NCBI GenBank assembly: GCA_013202895.1
Contig: JABMPR010000146.1
Location: 1 to 34,506, forward strand
Length of the DNA: 34,506 nt
DNA from: a bacterium
Lineage (GTDB): Bacteria > Fidelibacterota > UBA8477 > JABMPR01
Reading direction: 5' to 3'
The translations under genes were made by a program, and so were the position numbers. The notes below the pieces were generated by a model. That model saw only the letters and a program-made list of their open reading frames with translations. It was not told the DNA's origin and searched no databases. Shown piece after piece: positions 10,601-19,900 of the stretch (positions within the stretch are counted from its first letter, which is position 1; each line of letters opens with the position of its first letter).

Positions 10601-12451
10601 ATAGATGGGATCAACACTTAATTCGGCTTTATCATCCCAATAAAGGGTTACCCTGCCATCCCCCGGGACAGCGGACATATGGGGAAGATTTGGCGGCTTG
10701 GCAAAGTTGTAATCACTGTTATAGATTTGCTGCATGGTTTCGGCATTGCGCAAGATGTCCTCATAATCATTTCCGAAAATAAGAGCAACTGCAAATTTAC
10801 GTTCTTCCATTTGAGGCAGAGCAAAGTAAGCCGAACCATACATAAATGTTAAATCAACGGTTTGAAATATGTCGGTAAAGGATCCGGGTGCAAGCTGTGA
10901 CCAGGCTGTTGCATCGTAGGTGAGATTAATACCCGGCCAGGGACCTGCTGTAAAACTTGTCAAACCGATCTGATCCGATTCATCATTATCGGTGTATTCA
11001 AAATTTGGTTCTCCGGCATCAGGAATCCCGTTAGCCTCAGTACCATCAGCATCCGGTCCGATATATTCACCAAAATTTGGACCGATACCATCAGAACCGG
11101 TATCGTCAACATAGGGATTCCAATCGCCATCATTATCAATCCCATCACTCTGGCTCTCGTCGACCATTCCGTCCTCATCATTATCGCGGTCATCGAGTGG
11201 ATTTCCAGGAGATTCGAGATACTTCCATCCAAAATAGGCTGGCACATAACCCTCGCTGCTATTGGTCCAAAGATCATGATCCCATTGATAAACTATATCG
11301 TTCCCCGTGTCAAACCAGGCATCATCATCTCGTTGATCCCCATCATCTCCCACATCGGCATCACCATACATACCGAAAACAAATTTCTCGTAATCCCAGG
11401 AACTGATATTCCGGATCCAATATGTGAAGATGAGGATATCTTCAGCGGCAGGATGAGCCCACTGGTAACCTCTTGCTGCTACATCCACTCCAATCCCCCG
11501 TTTGAAACCATCATAAATGTAATACTCAATTGGTCCGTCAGAGGTGTTTGCACGGTTTGAGAAGGTCTTTAAACGTATTTGATGATCATTAATCAGGGAA
11601 TCAATTTCATACCATTTATCTTCAAGGACTCTGATGGCATCCGGGCGTCTCCCTTCGCGTACATCCAGGGCTGCTGCCCGATTTACATCTCGAACATAAC
11701 CAGAAAACGATGTCACCATATCCGTGAGTAGCGCATATTCATCGGAGTCAGGATCGGCAAATTGGACGATCTCACCAGTATGGATTATATCATCCAGCAA
11801 TACGGGGAAATGTTTAAACTCATCATTATTGAAATCGTCCATGTGGAAATAGCTTTCCTGATCGGCACGATTGTATTGACCGTATTGCCCAGCCCATTTA
11901 TTGTTCCAATCCGCTGGCAAATCTGGCCAACTCTCGGGCCAGGACAAGCTGTCATCGCTCATGGCAATCAGTGAGTCATTGGCATTGGCATAACCGAGCC
12001 GAGGCTCAAATTGCCAGAGATAATCATCAGAGGGGGGTTTTTCAATCGAACTGGATGGCATGCCTTCACTGAGAATGTGTATCGGAACACCGCTGACCGC
12101 ACTCGGCGTTTCTGCAGCCACCAGGGGTGAAAATTCGGCCAAATAAGAATGACCACTCCCAATGGGGTATATTCCACAATCATAACGACCCGGTGAATGA
12201 CCATAATCGGCAATTGCGCCATAATTGGTAAAACGGGTAAGTATCTTGTTGCCATTGTGGACACCAAGCCTGCGATTGCCATGTTGGTTGGCATCGACAC
12301 CGAGGCTACCCATTTTACGAAGATTGTTTGTTTTGGGCTGTTTGTTTTTGACAGTACCAGCTGCTCCTAGCATTAGTGGAGTGGCGAGAAAGCTTATCAG
12401 CAGAATCGAAATGTATGTTTTGATTATATTCATGAATATGCCTTGCCTCAT
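7652..12451 (-). CDS. Giant secreted surface protein (copy 1): conserved N-terminal region, DNDGDW-type repeats, Fn3-like region, Reg_prop-like beta-propeller, PNPY-type C-terminal domain
   Basis: 1599-aa ORF. DNDEDGMVDESQSDGIDNDGDW; LPSDRILSLDLSGNELFIGTQKGLAIYN and LVHIATSKGYNIIDF propeller blades; C-terminus VVPNPYVVTASWEPQHLYDTGRGIRKIDFIHLPPECTIRIYSLSGK...INKFAVIK. Start could be 12451 (ATGA overlap with the TBDR) or 12433 (MNIIKTY). Confidence 0.9.
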   Translation of the reverse strand: MRQGIFMNIIKTYISILLISFLATPLMLGAAGTVKNKQPKTNNLRKMGSLGVDANQHGNRRLGVHNGNKILTRFTNYGAIADYGHSPGRYDCGIYPIGSGHSYLAEFSPLVAAETPSAVSGVPIHILSEGMPSSSIEKPPSDDYLWQFEPRLGYANANDSLIAMSDDSLSWPESWPDLPADWNNKWAGQYGQYNRADQESYFHMDDFNNDEFKHFPVLLDDIIHTGEIVQFADPDSDEYALLTDMVTSFSGYVRDVNRAAALDVREGRRPDAIRVLEDKWYEIDSLINDHQIRLKTFSNRANTSDGPIEYYIYDGFKRGIGVDVAARGYQWAHPAAEDILIFTYWIRNISSWDYEKFVFGMYGDADVGDDGDQRDDDAWFDTGNDIVYQWDHDLWTNSSEGYVPAYFGWKYLESPGNPLDDRDNDEDGMVDESQSDGIDNDGDWNPYVDDTGSDGIGPNFGEYIGPDADGTEANGIPDAGEPNFEYTDNDESDQIGLTSFTAGPWPGINLTYDATAWSQLAPGSFTDIFQTVDLTFMYGSAYFALPQMEERKFAVALIFGNDYEDILRNAETMQQIYNSDYNFAKPPNLPHMSAVPGDGRVTLYWDDKAELSVDPIYGKDFEGYRIYRATDPAFNEIWNITDTYGNQTFNKPIAQFDKADGLTGPHPHGLNGIHLDMGTDTGLRHSWTDSTVENGQTYYYAIVAYDYGFDYDFYERGISEVDLRPPITPSECTKKIEINATGDPVKFAINTVSVVPNAPAMAYIAPEILADDATTLGTGSLEVSVVDPSFIRNNDQYQITFRDWSEDGVDNDGDWRTWTDDSVLVQLSPTLGMQIPPNSDTLHINLNNVQVIQNITENTTQFIYANYIFYTTFVDTQTVPSGDSTVFQYFVDIPDTSFILFPSLGVWDGWEPLYEDLGIDGCNDEYETGNPDSPCSETTLNLGGDPNQDNWDPIFNPSGTQANAKPDLGEPNIDVNDIDELARVTTSYALENLSTGEILLSDRTNFSGEDRELVTQGFRVNVTNDETALLSAETGWMTQGLNFKILVTAEKYNTVDYKAVPFDYLLTINSSVTDTSIDNKRLAFSMHDLTNDLPVVMLAPSVSDTLIRPASIFYPTIKAGGERRVTWKLNTRSKAGDIMDIVNWDDLIICATNGDGIGVYDGQSWTSITTDVGLLSNNVRDFSFSNSGDLLVGSVNGINRHTPLGWDSYSIDMVISGNAENDKQDYVSFDKVLEDSEGILWSISAKGLLRWDWHRSSIAYIYGENKITTIDWQADTFATISGDTIITGILENESIDLLDLGNGKIVVGTKSEGLEFYEPADSSFWYVNEDNSDLPSDRILSLDLSGNELFIGTQKGLAIYNLVDSAITFSNQDSLLDKKVRDVMVDSNGLVHIATSKGYNIIDFSGDTTYTALTKHDIVAFGTNKLQVIEELADGTIWFGTENSVARNMSGIWDDWAPKPGDQFIIKVKKPFSALDILNFTTSAAMIDHAVSANLLEDIAVVPNPYVVTASWEPQHLYDTGRGIRKIDFIHLPPECTIRIYSLSGKYINTIEHSSEIWDGAESWNLLSRDGLEIAYGIYLYHIEAPGIGNHINKFAVIK

Positions 12452-15400
12452 AGTGAGGTTGAAATGCCAATTCGGATTTGTCTGGGGGATGAATAATAGC
12501 CCGGGCGATTCAGATATTCTTCCAAAGTATTATAATCCCAGTTCGGGTCTTCCGATGTATAGGTTGGAATGAGTGAATATCCAGAGCGGCCTGTATCGGA
12601 AAAGACCACAACTTCGTTTCGGATATCAAGGAGGTTATAAACATTGGCTGTGAAACTTATTTCACGACCCATGACTGAGATCGATTTTGTGAGGCGCATG
12701 TCAACATTTACGTTCTGCGGACGACGGCCACTATTTTCGAAGCTTCCCCCTTCAAGATTTGGTGTCTCGGGTGTATAAGGCAATCCAGATCCATACTCTC
12801 CTATAAAACTTAGATTAATTTTGTAGGGTAATCGGAACAGGACGGAGCCATTTAAAGTATGGCGCTGATCCCAATCCAAAGATACCAACTGCTTCTCAGA
12901 ATCCCGATTGTTTTGAGCATCCCAGAAGGCTGAGCGTGGGTCTGATGCATTTCCCTCAGCAATACTGAAGGTATAATCAACGTTGGCGGAAAAACCATTG
13001 GAAAGCCGTTTAGTTAGCGATACCGTAACTCCTTTAACGTTGCCATAATCACGGTTGACATAAACTCCGTAAACTTCATTTGTAAATGTGGACACGATCT
13101 TGGAGCCTAGCAGGTTATTAATATCCTTATAAAATCCAGTTACATCGATACCAATATTTTCACCGAACTGTTGCTGAAAGCCGATCTCGTACTGGACGGT
13201 CTTTTGTGGCTCCAGATCCGCATTTCCCATAGTCGCTGAAGCAACGCTACCGCCAGCAGGTACTTCAAAATCCGGATTTATATACAGGTACGTGTAACTT
13301 GGAATCTGGAAAAAATGACCGTAAGAGAAATGCAGAACACCCTTATCAGTGATGGGATACGCTATGGCCAATCGAGGACTAACCTGGATTTTCCTGGAAG
13401 CTTCTTTAAACCAATATTCCAAACGATCAGCATTGGTCTTGGCATTTTCTGAAACTCCTTCGTCTTCAGAAATAAGACCATCCTCATTCAAATCATGAAA
13501 ACGGTTTATCAATTTGAGAGGACGTAGTGGATTTGGATCTGCCGGATCCGTTAGTGTCGCACCATCAGGTTCAAAAATCTCATATCTCAATCCCGCATTT
13601 ACAATCATGTCGACGACTTCGATTTTGTCCTGGGTATAAACTGCGAATTCGTAAGGGTTACGGACCATCTGGCTATAATTCGGTGTGGATTCACTCACAT
13701 CCGGTGTCAATATTTGCGGATAATTGAAGTCAGGAGGATCATACAAAACTGAAAAATCCCTGCGAAAGATACTGGTATATTTGAATTCTAGCCCCGCTTG
13801 AAGTTGATGCATACTATTGATCTGGTTGGTCATATCAAATTTTAGCAGCTGGCTCCGGGTCATGCGATACAAATGGTACTTTGCGATTCCTCCCAGATTG
13901 AATTTTTCGCCTGTGGATGCATCAAGAATATTGTTGTCATTTTCATAGCCCGCTAAATCTTCAGGATTGTAAGCCGTTGGTTCCGGCATATCGAAGTCTG
14001 AAATTTTGAACATATTAGAAAGAAAATACCTGTTCCAGTCCACGTCATAGAGTTCTTTGTAATAAGAGCGTCCAAAATTGCCGAGAATGGATGCTTTTAT
14101 GGAATAGAAGGCTGTCGAGCTGAGGGTGTGTTGAAGGACCAGCCCAATGTTCATATTATTTCCATACGCCGTTGCCCGACCCTCGGGTGTGTATTTCCAG
14201 GCTAAAGAGTTACTGTTATAGGTGCTTGATTTACCATAAAGGACATTCAGGGAGGCTTTCAAGCTCTGACTGAATCGATGGGTGATCTTACCCTGTAAAT
14301 TTAGGCTGGTCGAGTTATACAGCGGAACGACAGCATTGTCACCCCGATTATTGGTCCATTCACCGTTTCCATCATCATCTATGTAGTACTCTCCACTAAG
14401 CCGACCATCTCCGTTAATATCCTCAACTATATATGGAATATCTATACCGGGATCCCAGGCCCCATTCCGGTTTTGATCAATATATTCGAAATTACCTCCC
14501 AGCCCCTCCAATTCCTCCAGAGTTATAAATTGAACCCGATCGCCGCCATCCCAGATTCCGTTTCCGGCTTCTCTAAAATCGCCAGCGTTGTTGCCTTCCG
14601 TACCGTCTGGATTAAGGTAGGGATCCCAGTTGTCACCATTGGGGTCCATTCCAAGATACAGCGGCGTATTTGAACATCCCCCTTCCCCATTTTCATAGTC
14701 ATCTCCACATCCGTCTGACCCAAGATCAATAAAATCAGAGAATGGTTCTCCATTCTCAACGGGCATGGTGTTGGCCTTATCCCAAAAGAATGAATCCGAT
14801 TTGAATCGCCGAACGCCGTATAGACGACCCGCAACATCTTCATAGCGACCAGAGGTAAAGAAAGAAGTTTTGGATGAGAAGCCTGGAACCGGGCCGCTTA
14901 AACTCCATTGGATATCATGTCTGCCCTGGGGAGTGAATACATCAGAATCCAATCCTAATAGATCAACTTTAGTAATATCAAGATTATCTTTAATCTCCAA
15001 GTCAGCGGGGATCAGACCCAGATAAATTTCTGGATCGGTTGATAAATAGCGACCAAAGCGATAGGTCAATTCACCAGAATATTTGTTTAAGCTACCATCT
15101 TTGGTTATGATATTAATGATCCCTGACATGGCCTGTCCGTATTCAGCATTAAAGGTACCTGAAATCACCTGAAGTTCCTGGATTGCATTATTTTCAATGC
15201 CGACACCCATATTTTGACCATATGAATTGGTTACCGGAATACCGTCAATCAAGTACCCTACTTCAGAGGAACGACCTCCACGGATATGAATTGCACCGCC
15301 GGCATCCACCACCACACCGGCCTGGAGAGACACTGCAGCTTGAAACGACTCCACGGGAAGGGCTTCTAGTTCCTCGGCACTGATATTTGCCTGAGCATGG

Positions 15401-15777
15401 GTGATATCAGCCTGGATCATAGATCGATCTGCGGTCACAGTAACCACATCTCCTTCAATGATGCTCAATGTCATCTTGATGTCCTGGGTGGTGGTCAGGT
15501 CGACCATAACCCTGATACCCTCAATAACCTGCTCGGAATATCCAATCATGGAACATCTCAATTCATATTCACCGGGGGGCGTATTTAGAATCAAATATCT
15601 GCCATTCAGATCGGTAGCTGCTCCTTGTCCAGTTGCAGGTAAAAAGACATTCACACCAATAAGGGGCTCTCCCGTGCTTACATCAGTCACACGGCCGATG
15701 ATCTTGCCAGATGTCCCCGCAAAAAGAAAATTTATCCCAATCGATAGAATTATGAATATCCGACTTAGCTGTTTCAT
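12448..15777 (-). CDS. TonB-dependent receptor with N-terminal CarboxypepD_reg-like domain (copy 1)
   Basis: GKIIGRVTDVSTGEPLIGVNVFLPATGQGAATDLNGRYLILNTPPGEYELRCSMIGY (CPD_reg-like); plug IHIRGGRSSEVGYLIDGIPVTN...ISGTFNAEYGQAMSGIINIITKDG; C-terminal barrel RPGYYSSPRQIRIGISTSL. Confidence 0.93.
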   Translation of the reverse strand: MKQLSRIFIILSIGINFLFAGTSGKIIGRVTDVSTGEPLIGVNVFLPATGQGAATDLNGRYLILNTPPGEYELRCSMIGYSEQVIEGIRVMVDLTTTQDIKMTLSIIEGDVVTVTADRSMIQADITHAQANISAEELEALPVESFQAAVSLQAGVVVDAGGAIHIRGGRSSEVGYLIDGIPVTNSYGQNMGVGIENNAIQELQVISGTFNAEYGQAMSGIINIITKDGSLNKYSGELTYRFGRYLSTDPEIYLGLIPADLEIKDNLDITKVDLLGLDSDVFTPQGRHDIQWSLSGPVPGFSSKTSFFTSGRYEDVAGRLYGVRRFKSDSFFWDKANTMPVENGEPFSDFIDLGSDGCGDDYENGEGGCSNTPLYLGMDPNGDNWDPYLNPDGTEGNNAGDFREAGNGIWDGGDRVQFITLEELEGLGGNFEYIDQNRNGAWDPGIDIPYIVEDINGDGRLSGEYYIDDDGNGEWTNNRGDNAVVPLYNSTSLNLQGKITHRFSQSLKASLNVLYGKSSTYNSNSLAWKYTPEGRATAYGNNMNIGLVLQHTLSSTAFYSIKASILGNFGRSYYKELYDVDWNRYFLSNMFKISDFDMPEPTAYNPEDLAGYENDNNILDASTGEKFNLGGIAKYHLYRMTRSQLLKFDMTNQINSMHQLQAGLEFKYTSIFRRDFSVLYDPPDFNYPQILTPDVSESTPNYSQMVRNPYEFAVYTQDKIEVVDMIVNAGLRYEIFEPDGATLTDPADPNPLRPLKLINRFHDLNEDGLISEDEGVSENAKTNADRLEYWFKEASRKIQVSPRLAIAYPITDKGVLHFSYGHFFQIPSYTYLYINPDFEVPAGGSVASATMGNADLEPQKTVQYEIGFQQQFGENIGIDVTGFYKDINNLLGSKIVSTFTNEVYGVYVNRDYGNVKGVTVSLTKRLSNGFSANVDYTFSIAEGNASDPRSAFWDAQNNRDSEKQLVSLDWDQRHTLNGSVLFRLPYKINLSFIGEYGSGLPYTPETPNLEGGSFENSGRRPQNVNVDMRLTKSISVMGREISFTANVYNLLDIRNEVVVFSDTGRSGYSLIPTYTSEDPNWDYNTLEEYLNRPGYYSSPRQIRIGISTSL
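14340..14735 (-). other. Asp/Asn/Gly-rich, two-Cys insertion in TBDR copy 1 (putative Ca-binding loops in an extracellular loop)
   Basis: DLGSDGCGDDYENGEGGCSNTPLYLGMDPNGDNWDPYLNPDGTEGNNAGDFREAGNG...DQNRNGAWDPG...EDINGDGRLSGEYYIDDDGNGEWTNNRGD. Limits approximate. Confidence 0.7.
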
Positions 15778-15823
15778 ACCAGTCTCACTTCAATTTATGT
15801 TCAATACTCTATTATGCTAGAAA

Positions 15824-15855
15824 GGTACATTCTCGAAGTATGCTGAAAATGTACC
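15824..15855. repeat. Perfect 8-bp inverted repeat, 16-nt loop, between the two triads
   Basis: GGTACATT (15824-15831) and AATGTACC (15848-15855) in the 115-bp gap between PorV copy 2 and TBDR copy 1. Confidence 0.6.
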
Positions 15856-15892
15856 ATTGAAAGTTTGCGATCAATTGATGGTCGTATGATCA

Positions 15893-16942
15893 TCAAAAAT
15901 ATAAACTCAAGTTAAAGCGTTGGACTTCTTTCAATCTCCCAAAATCGCCATAAGCCCAATCAAATCTGAGTCCAGAACCTGACCCGAAGAGTGGGAGATC
16001 AAAGCCAGCACCGAATGTGAAGCTCTCTTCTCGCGCTTCAAGATTTGAGGAAGCCAGACTGGTGTTCGTTTCTACAAATTCAGATTTTAAACCAGCCCTG
16101 AGAAAGTATTTGTCCAGAATATTGAACTCTGCGCCCAGATTAACCGACTCATAATTGTCATTTGGATGGATGGCATCGGCTGCAACAGTCAGCTTGCTAA
16201 CCCCAAGTTCCAAAACATCCATAGCTACACCAACGCGAAAGATTAGAGGTAAATCCCAACTGTCCATGGACAAATCTGCTGGAATTGCAGGATTGTTGCC
16301 CTCCAGGCCAGGTGCAAGGTCAATACGTTCCAGGGCATCCCGTCCGGACATGGTCATGCTGGAGCCATAATTTGAGATACTCATACCCAGCCGCATATCC
16401 TTGAATTGGGTGCGAAACAATGTACCAACATCCAGAGCCATACCACTGGCTGTGCTATGCCAGATATTTTGTTGAATATATTTCAAATTAAACCCAATGG
16501 AAAATCTGTCAGTGAGTGATCGTGCAAGGCTCATTTGCAGAGCCAGGTCACTGGCTGCGAATTCTTCACCGGTCCCATTGGGTTCATATTCGGTTGTCAC
16601 AGGCATATCATCCATAGTCAATGAAGTCAGACTCAGCCCAACAGTTCCAATACCATAGAGTGGAAAAATGACGCCCATATAATTAATGGCAATATCGGCG
16701 ATCCAGTTATTGCGTTGAAACATGATTTCAGCGCCCGGGGCCAGAGCGATCCCGGCAGGATTCCAATACAGACCTGAGGCATCACGGCTCATGGCAACAT
16801 ATGCTTCTCCCATACCTGTTGCCCGACTACCTACCCCAATTTTCAGAAATTGAGCTGCGGTAGTCCCACCTTTATATTGTCCAAAGCTAAGTGAAACTGC
16901 ACAAACGAGGAGGACGATGATCAATAATTTTCTCATGCTCAT
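15893..16942 (-). CDS. PorV/PorQ-family outer-membrane protein (copy 2)
   Basis: GGTTAAQFLKIGVGSRATGMGEAYVAMSRDASGLYWNPAGIALAPG... and C-terminal AYGDFGRLKEVQRFNLSLYF. Clear paralog of 6596-7642. Confidence 0.9.
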   Translation of the reverse strand: MSMRKLLIIVLLVCAVSLSFGQYKGGTTAAQFLKIGVGSRATGMGEAYVAMSRDASGLYWNPAGIALAPGAEIMFQRNNWIADIAINYMGVIFPLYGIGTVGLSLTSLTMDDMPVTTEYEPNGTGEEFAASDLALQMSLARSLTDRFSIGFNLKYIQQNIWHSTASGMALDVGTLFRTQFKDMRLGMSISNYGSSMTMSGRDALERIDLAPGLEGNNPAIPADLSMDSWDLPLIFRVGVAMDVLELGVSKLTVAADAIHPNDNYESVNLGAEFNILDKYFLRAGLKSEFVETNTSLASSNLEAREESFTFGAGFDLPLFGSGSGLRFDWAYGDFGRLKEVQRFNLSLYF

Positions 16943-16947
16943 ACTCC

Positions 16948-19900
16948 CTATTTGATCACGGCAAATTTGCCGATGGTTTCTGCGTTATTGCTATCATAAT
17001 TAGTTTCAACATGGTAGATATAAACGCCATAAGCAACCTCCAATTGATCCAGATTAAGGAGATCCCAGGATTCAGCTCCATCAAATAAAGTTTTATCCGG
17101 ATCTGATGCAGGGCTACTGTGTTCAAGTTTTCTCACCAATTCGCCTGCAATGGTATAGATCCGAATAGTACATTCGCTGGGAAGGTTAATAAAATATATC
17201 TTCCTTTCGCCTCTACCAGATCTCAGATAGGGTTTCTGTTCCCAAATTGCAGAGGCAACATATGGATTGGGAACGACAGAGACCTTATCCAGAGAATTGG
17301 CTTCCCTCGCGGCGTCCACCTTGGCTGCTGAGGTACTGAACTGGTATTTGTCCTGGCTACTGAACTCTTTGCGCGTGTTAATGCGTAGAATATCTCCAGA
17401 TTGCGGTCCAAAGGTATTCCATTCGTATTCTCCAACTCGCTGTTCTAGACCTTCTTCGGTTCCAAAATATCCAATATCATTTGAGAAGGCAATTGCACGA
17501 ATTTTATCTGAACTAAAAATTGTTGAGTCATTCCAGCTTCCCACAAATTTCTCACTGGTCAATCCTGTAGTCAGAGAATCTGCTGCATTTGAAAAATCAA
17601 TGATAGCGTAGCCCGAATGGGTGCCAACATATAATTCATTATTATTTGGTTGAGCCAGGCTGTATGCTCTTCCATTTGGCAGCAGAGAATCTCCATGAAC
17701 AATAAAAGTGTCCCCTACCATGAAGGTGAGTCCAGATTTCCCAGCGAAGACCAAAGCCGAATTCTGCTCTTCCGATAGTTCCGCGATGGCGTAAAAATCA
17801 TCATTGCTGACACCAAGATCATTTTTGGTATAATGATGCCAGATATTGGAGCCATAATCGTAAGATACGATACCCTTTTCTGTGGCCAGCCAAACCATAT
17901 TTCCCTTGATATAAATATCGTTAAGTTTGGTATCATTCAAGGACTCCAAACTCTCAGATAGGCTATCATTAAAAACAACGATGTCGTCATCTGCACTGGT
18001 GAGATAGGTTTGATTTGTTTTGACTCTCACCAGACCCTCATCCAGAGTTGCTATCCACAAATTGCCAAAAACATCTACATCAAAAGCTGTGACGGCACCA
18101 TAACTTTTGGTTTTATCGGGATCTTCAAGCGTTGCTTGACTGTCCTTCTTAAATTCGTCAAATAATGTCTCGAGCCCATGATTCCGATACCATACATCTC
18201 CATCATAAATTGATGGTCCATTCTGGGTTGCGATCCAATAATATCCTTCATAGAAAATGATATCCTTGATTTTATTATCGCTTCGTAAGCCACCACCGGA
18301 TGTGATCTCATCATAAAATATCCAACCCTTGGATTCCTGATTATAAATAGCTAACCCAGATGTTTCGGTACCAATCATCACGCCGTTTTCGGCTGGAAAT
18401 ATGCTCCATATCTCCTTCAGAGGTGTACTAAATGAAAACTGCCAGGTGAACATGATATCTTCCCAATACTCTGTACCTGTTTGTTCCTCATTCAGGTAGA
18501 TGGCGGGTGTAATGTCCTGGGTAACCAGTGATCGAATGCCATCAAAATCATTGCTGGCATATACAGTAAGTAGCTTATCATTGGTAACATCACGGACCTG
18601 AAAAGTAAGTTTTTGTCCATTTGTAGTAAAATGAGTTGTTTCCAGCGAAGTGTCAACAACGGTGGGAAAAAATTCAATCTCATAATCATATGGAACAGGA
18701 GCCCCCTTGTAAGCACCCACATCATAGATGCTAGCGTTCGGTCTCCAGATACAATCTCCCTGAATCCATCCTGATGTTTCATTATTAATGAGGAGTGTAT
18801 CATTGTAAACAAACAACTGCATTCCATTGCTAATTTGGTTGAAATCTTCACCATTCAGACCAAGCTGATTGCTCATGATAATGATTTCATCAGCAGGGTC
18901 GGTTACATCATAGACTGAGAACGATTGGGTGCTACGTGATAATTCTTGAAAGTCACTGAGGTCAATATTTGTTTCACCCATATCTGCACGTCCATTTGCT
19001 TCTGTGCCCTGGGGATTGTGCTGGGGATGCCAATTATCTCCATTAGGATCATCCCCTGGGGATGCCGCCAAGAGCGTATCGGAACAGCTCCCATCACCAT
19101 ATTCGTATTCATCGGAACAACCATCAGATCCAACATCATCATGAACTGAACCATCGGCAGAATAATCCCAGACATCCAGTGTTGGACCAATTGCAATTGT
19201 GGCAGGAAATACCACTACTGTATCCTTATTCAGAGTAGGACCTTCAAGCCAGGTTTTAATTTTCCAGGTTTGTCCATTGTGTACAAATTCTTTGTCAATT
19301 TCAGCTGCCAGAGTCAGGGTGTCGTAAGTGATGCTCTCATAAAAAGTCGAATCACTAGTGGTTGGGACAACCAAGTCGACGTATGGGCTGTTTTCGATTA
19401 ACAAATCAGCGTCAGTGAACGAAAGCCAATCCTCATCATTGTCAACCAGATCCATCCCGGAATCAAGGAAACGAACCTCCAAAATTCGATCATCCGGGAC
19501 CAATGTTGGATCAATGATATCAATCTCGATAGTTCCCGTACCTGGAGTTGAGGTACCATCATCAATATGCAAGACCTCAGGTGGTATATATCCCAGGGCT
19601 GGGGCCTGCGGTGTGACCATGGCTGTGTTTACATCCAGCAAAACTGCACCGGTAAAATCCTCTTGAATCGTTTTGGAGGTTTCTGTGGGTGGAAGAGTAT
19701 CATTAACAGAGCCAGAGTCATAAGCACAAACTGCATAGAAATAACGCAGTCCATTTATCAGGTCTTTATCTACAAAACTATGTACGAGTCCCGTGTTTCT
19801 ACCCATATCAAAGTGAAGACCAGAATTCTGGATCTGTTCGATGGGGTGTGGACCGGAGAGAGTGTTTTTAAGATCAAATTTCGCAATGGGGCTCCAGAGG

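Noticed and set aside
10960-11277. Minus-strand Met/Ile-rich ORF (MIFGPIAARVMCQPILDGSISNLLEIHSMTAIMM...)
   Set aside because: Alternative frame of the Asp-rich repeat region of giant protein 1; low-complexity artefact.
11077-11406. Plus-strand ORF rich in His/Arg (MDRYHQNRYRQHRDSNRHHYQSHHSGSRR...)
   Set aside because: Antisense to the DNDGD-encoding part of giant protein 1; its composition is the mirror of repeated GAT/GAC/AAT codons, not a real gene.
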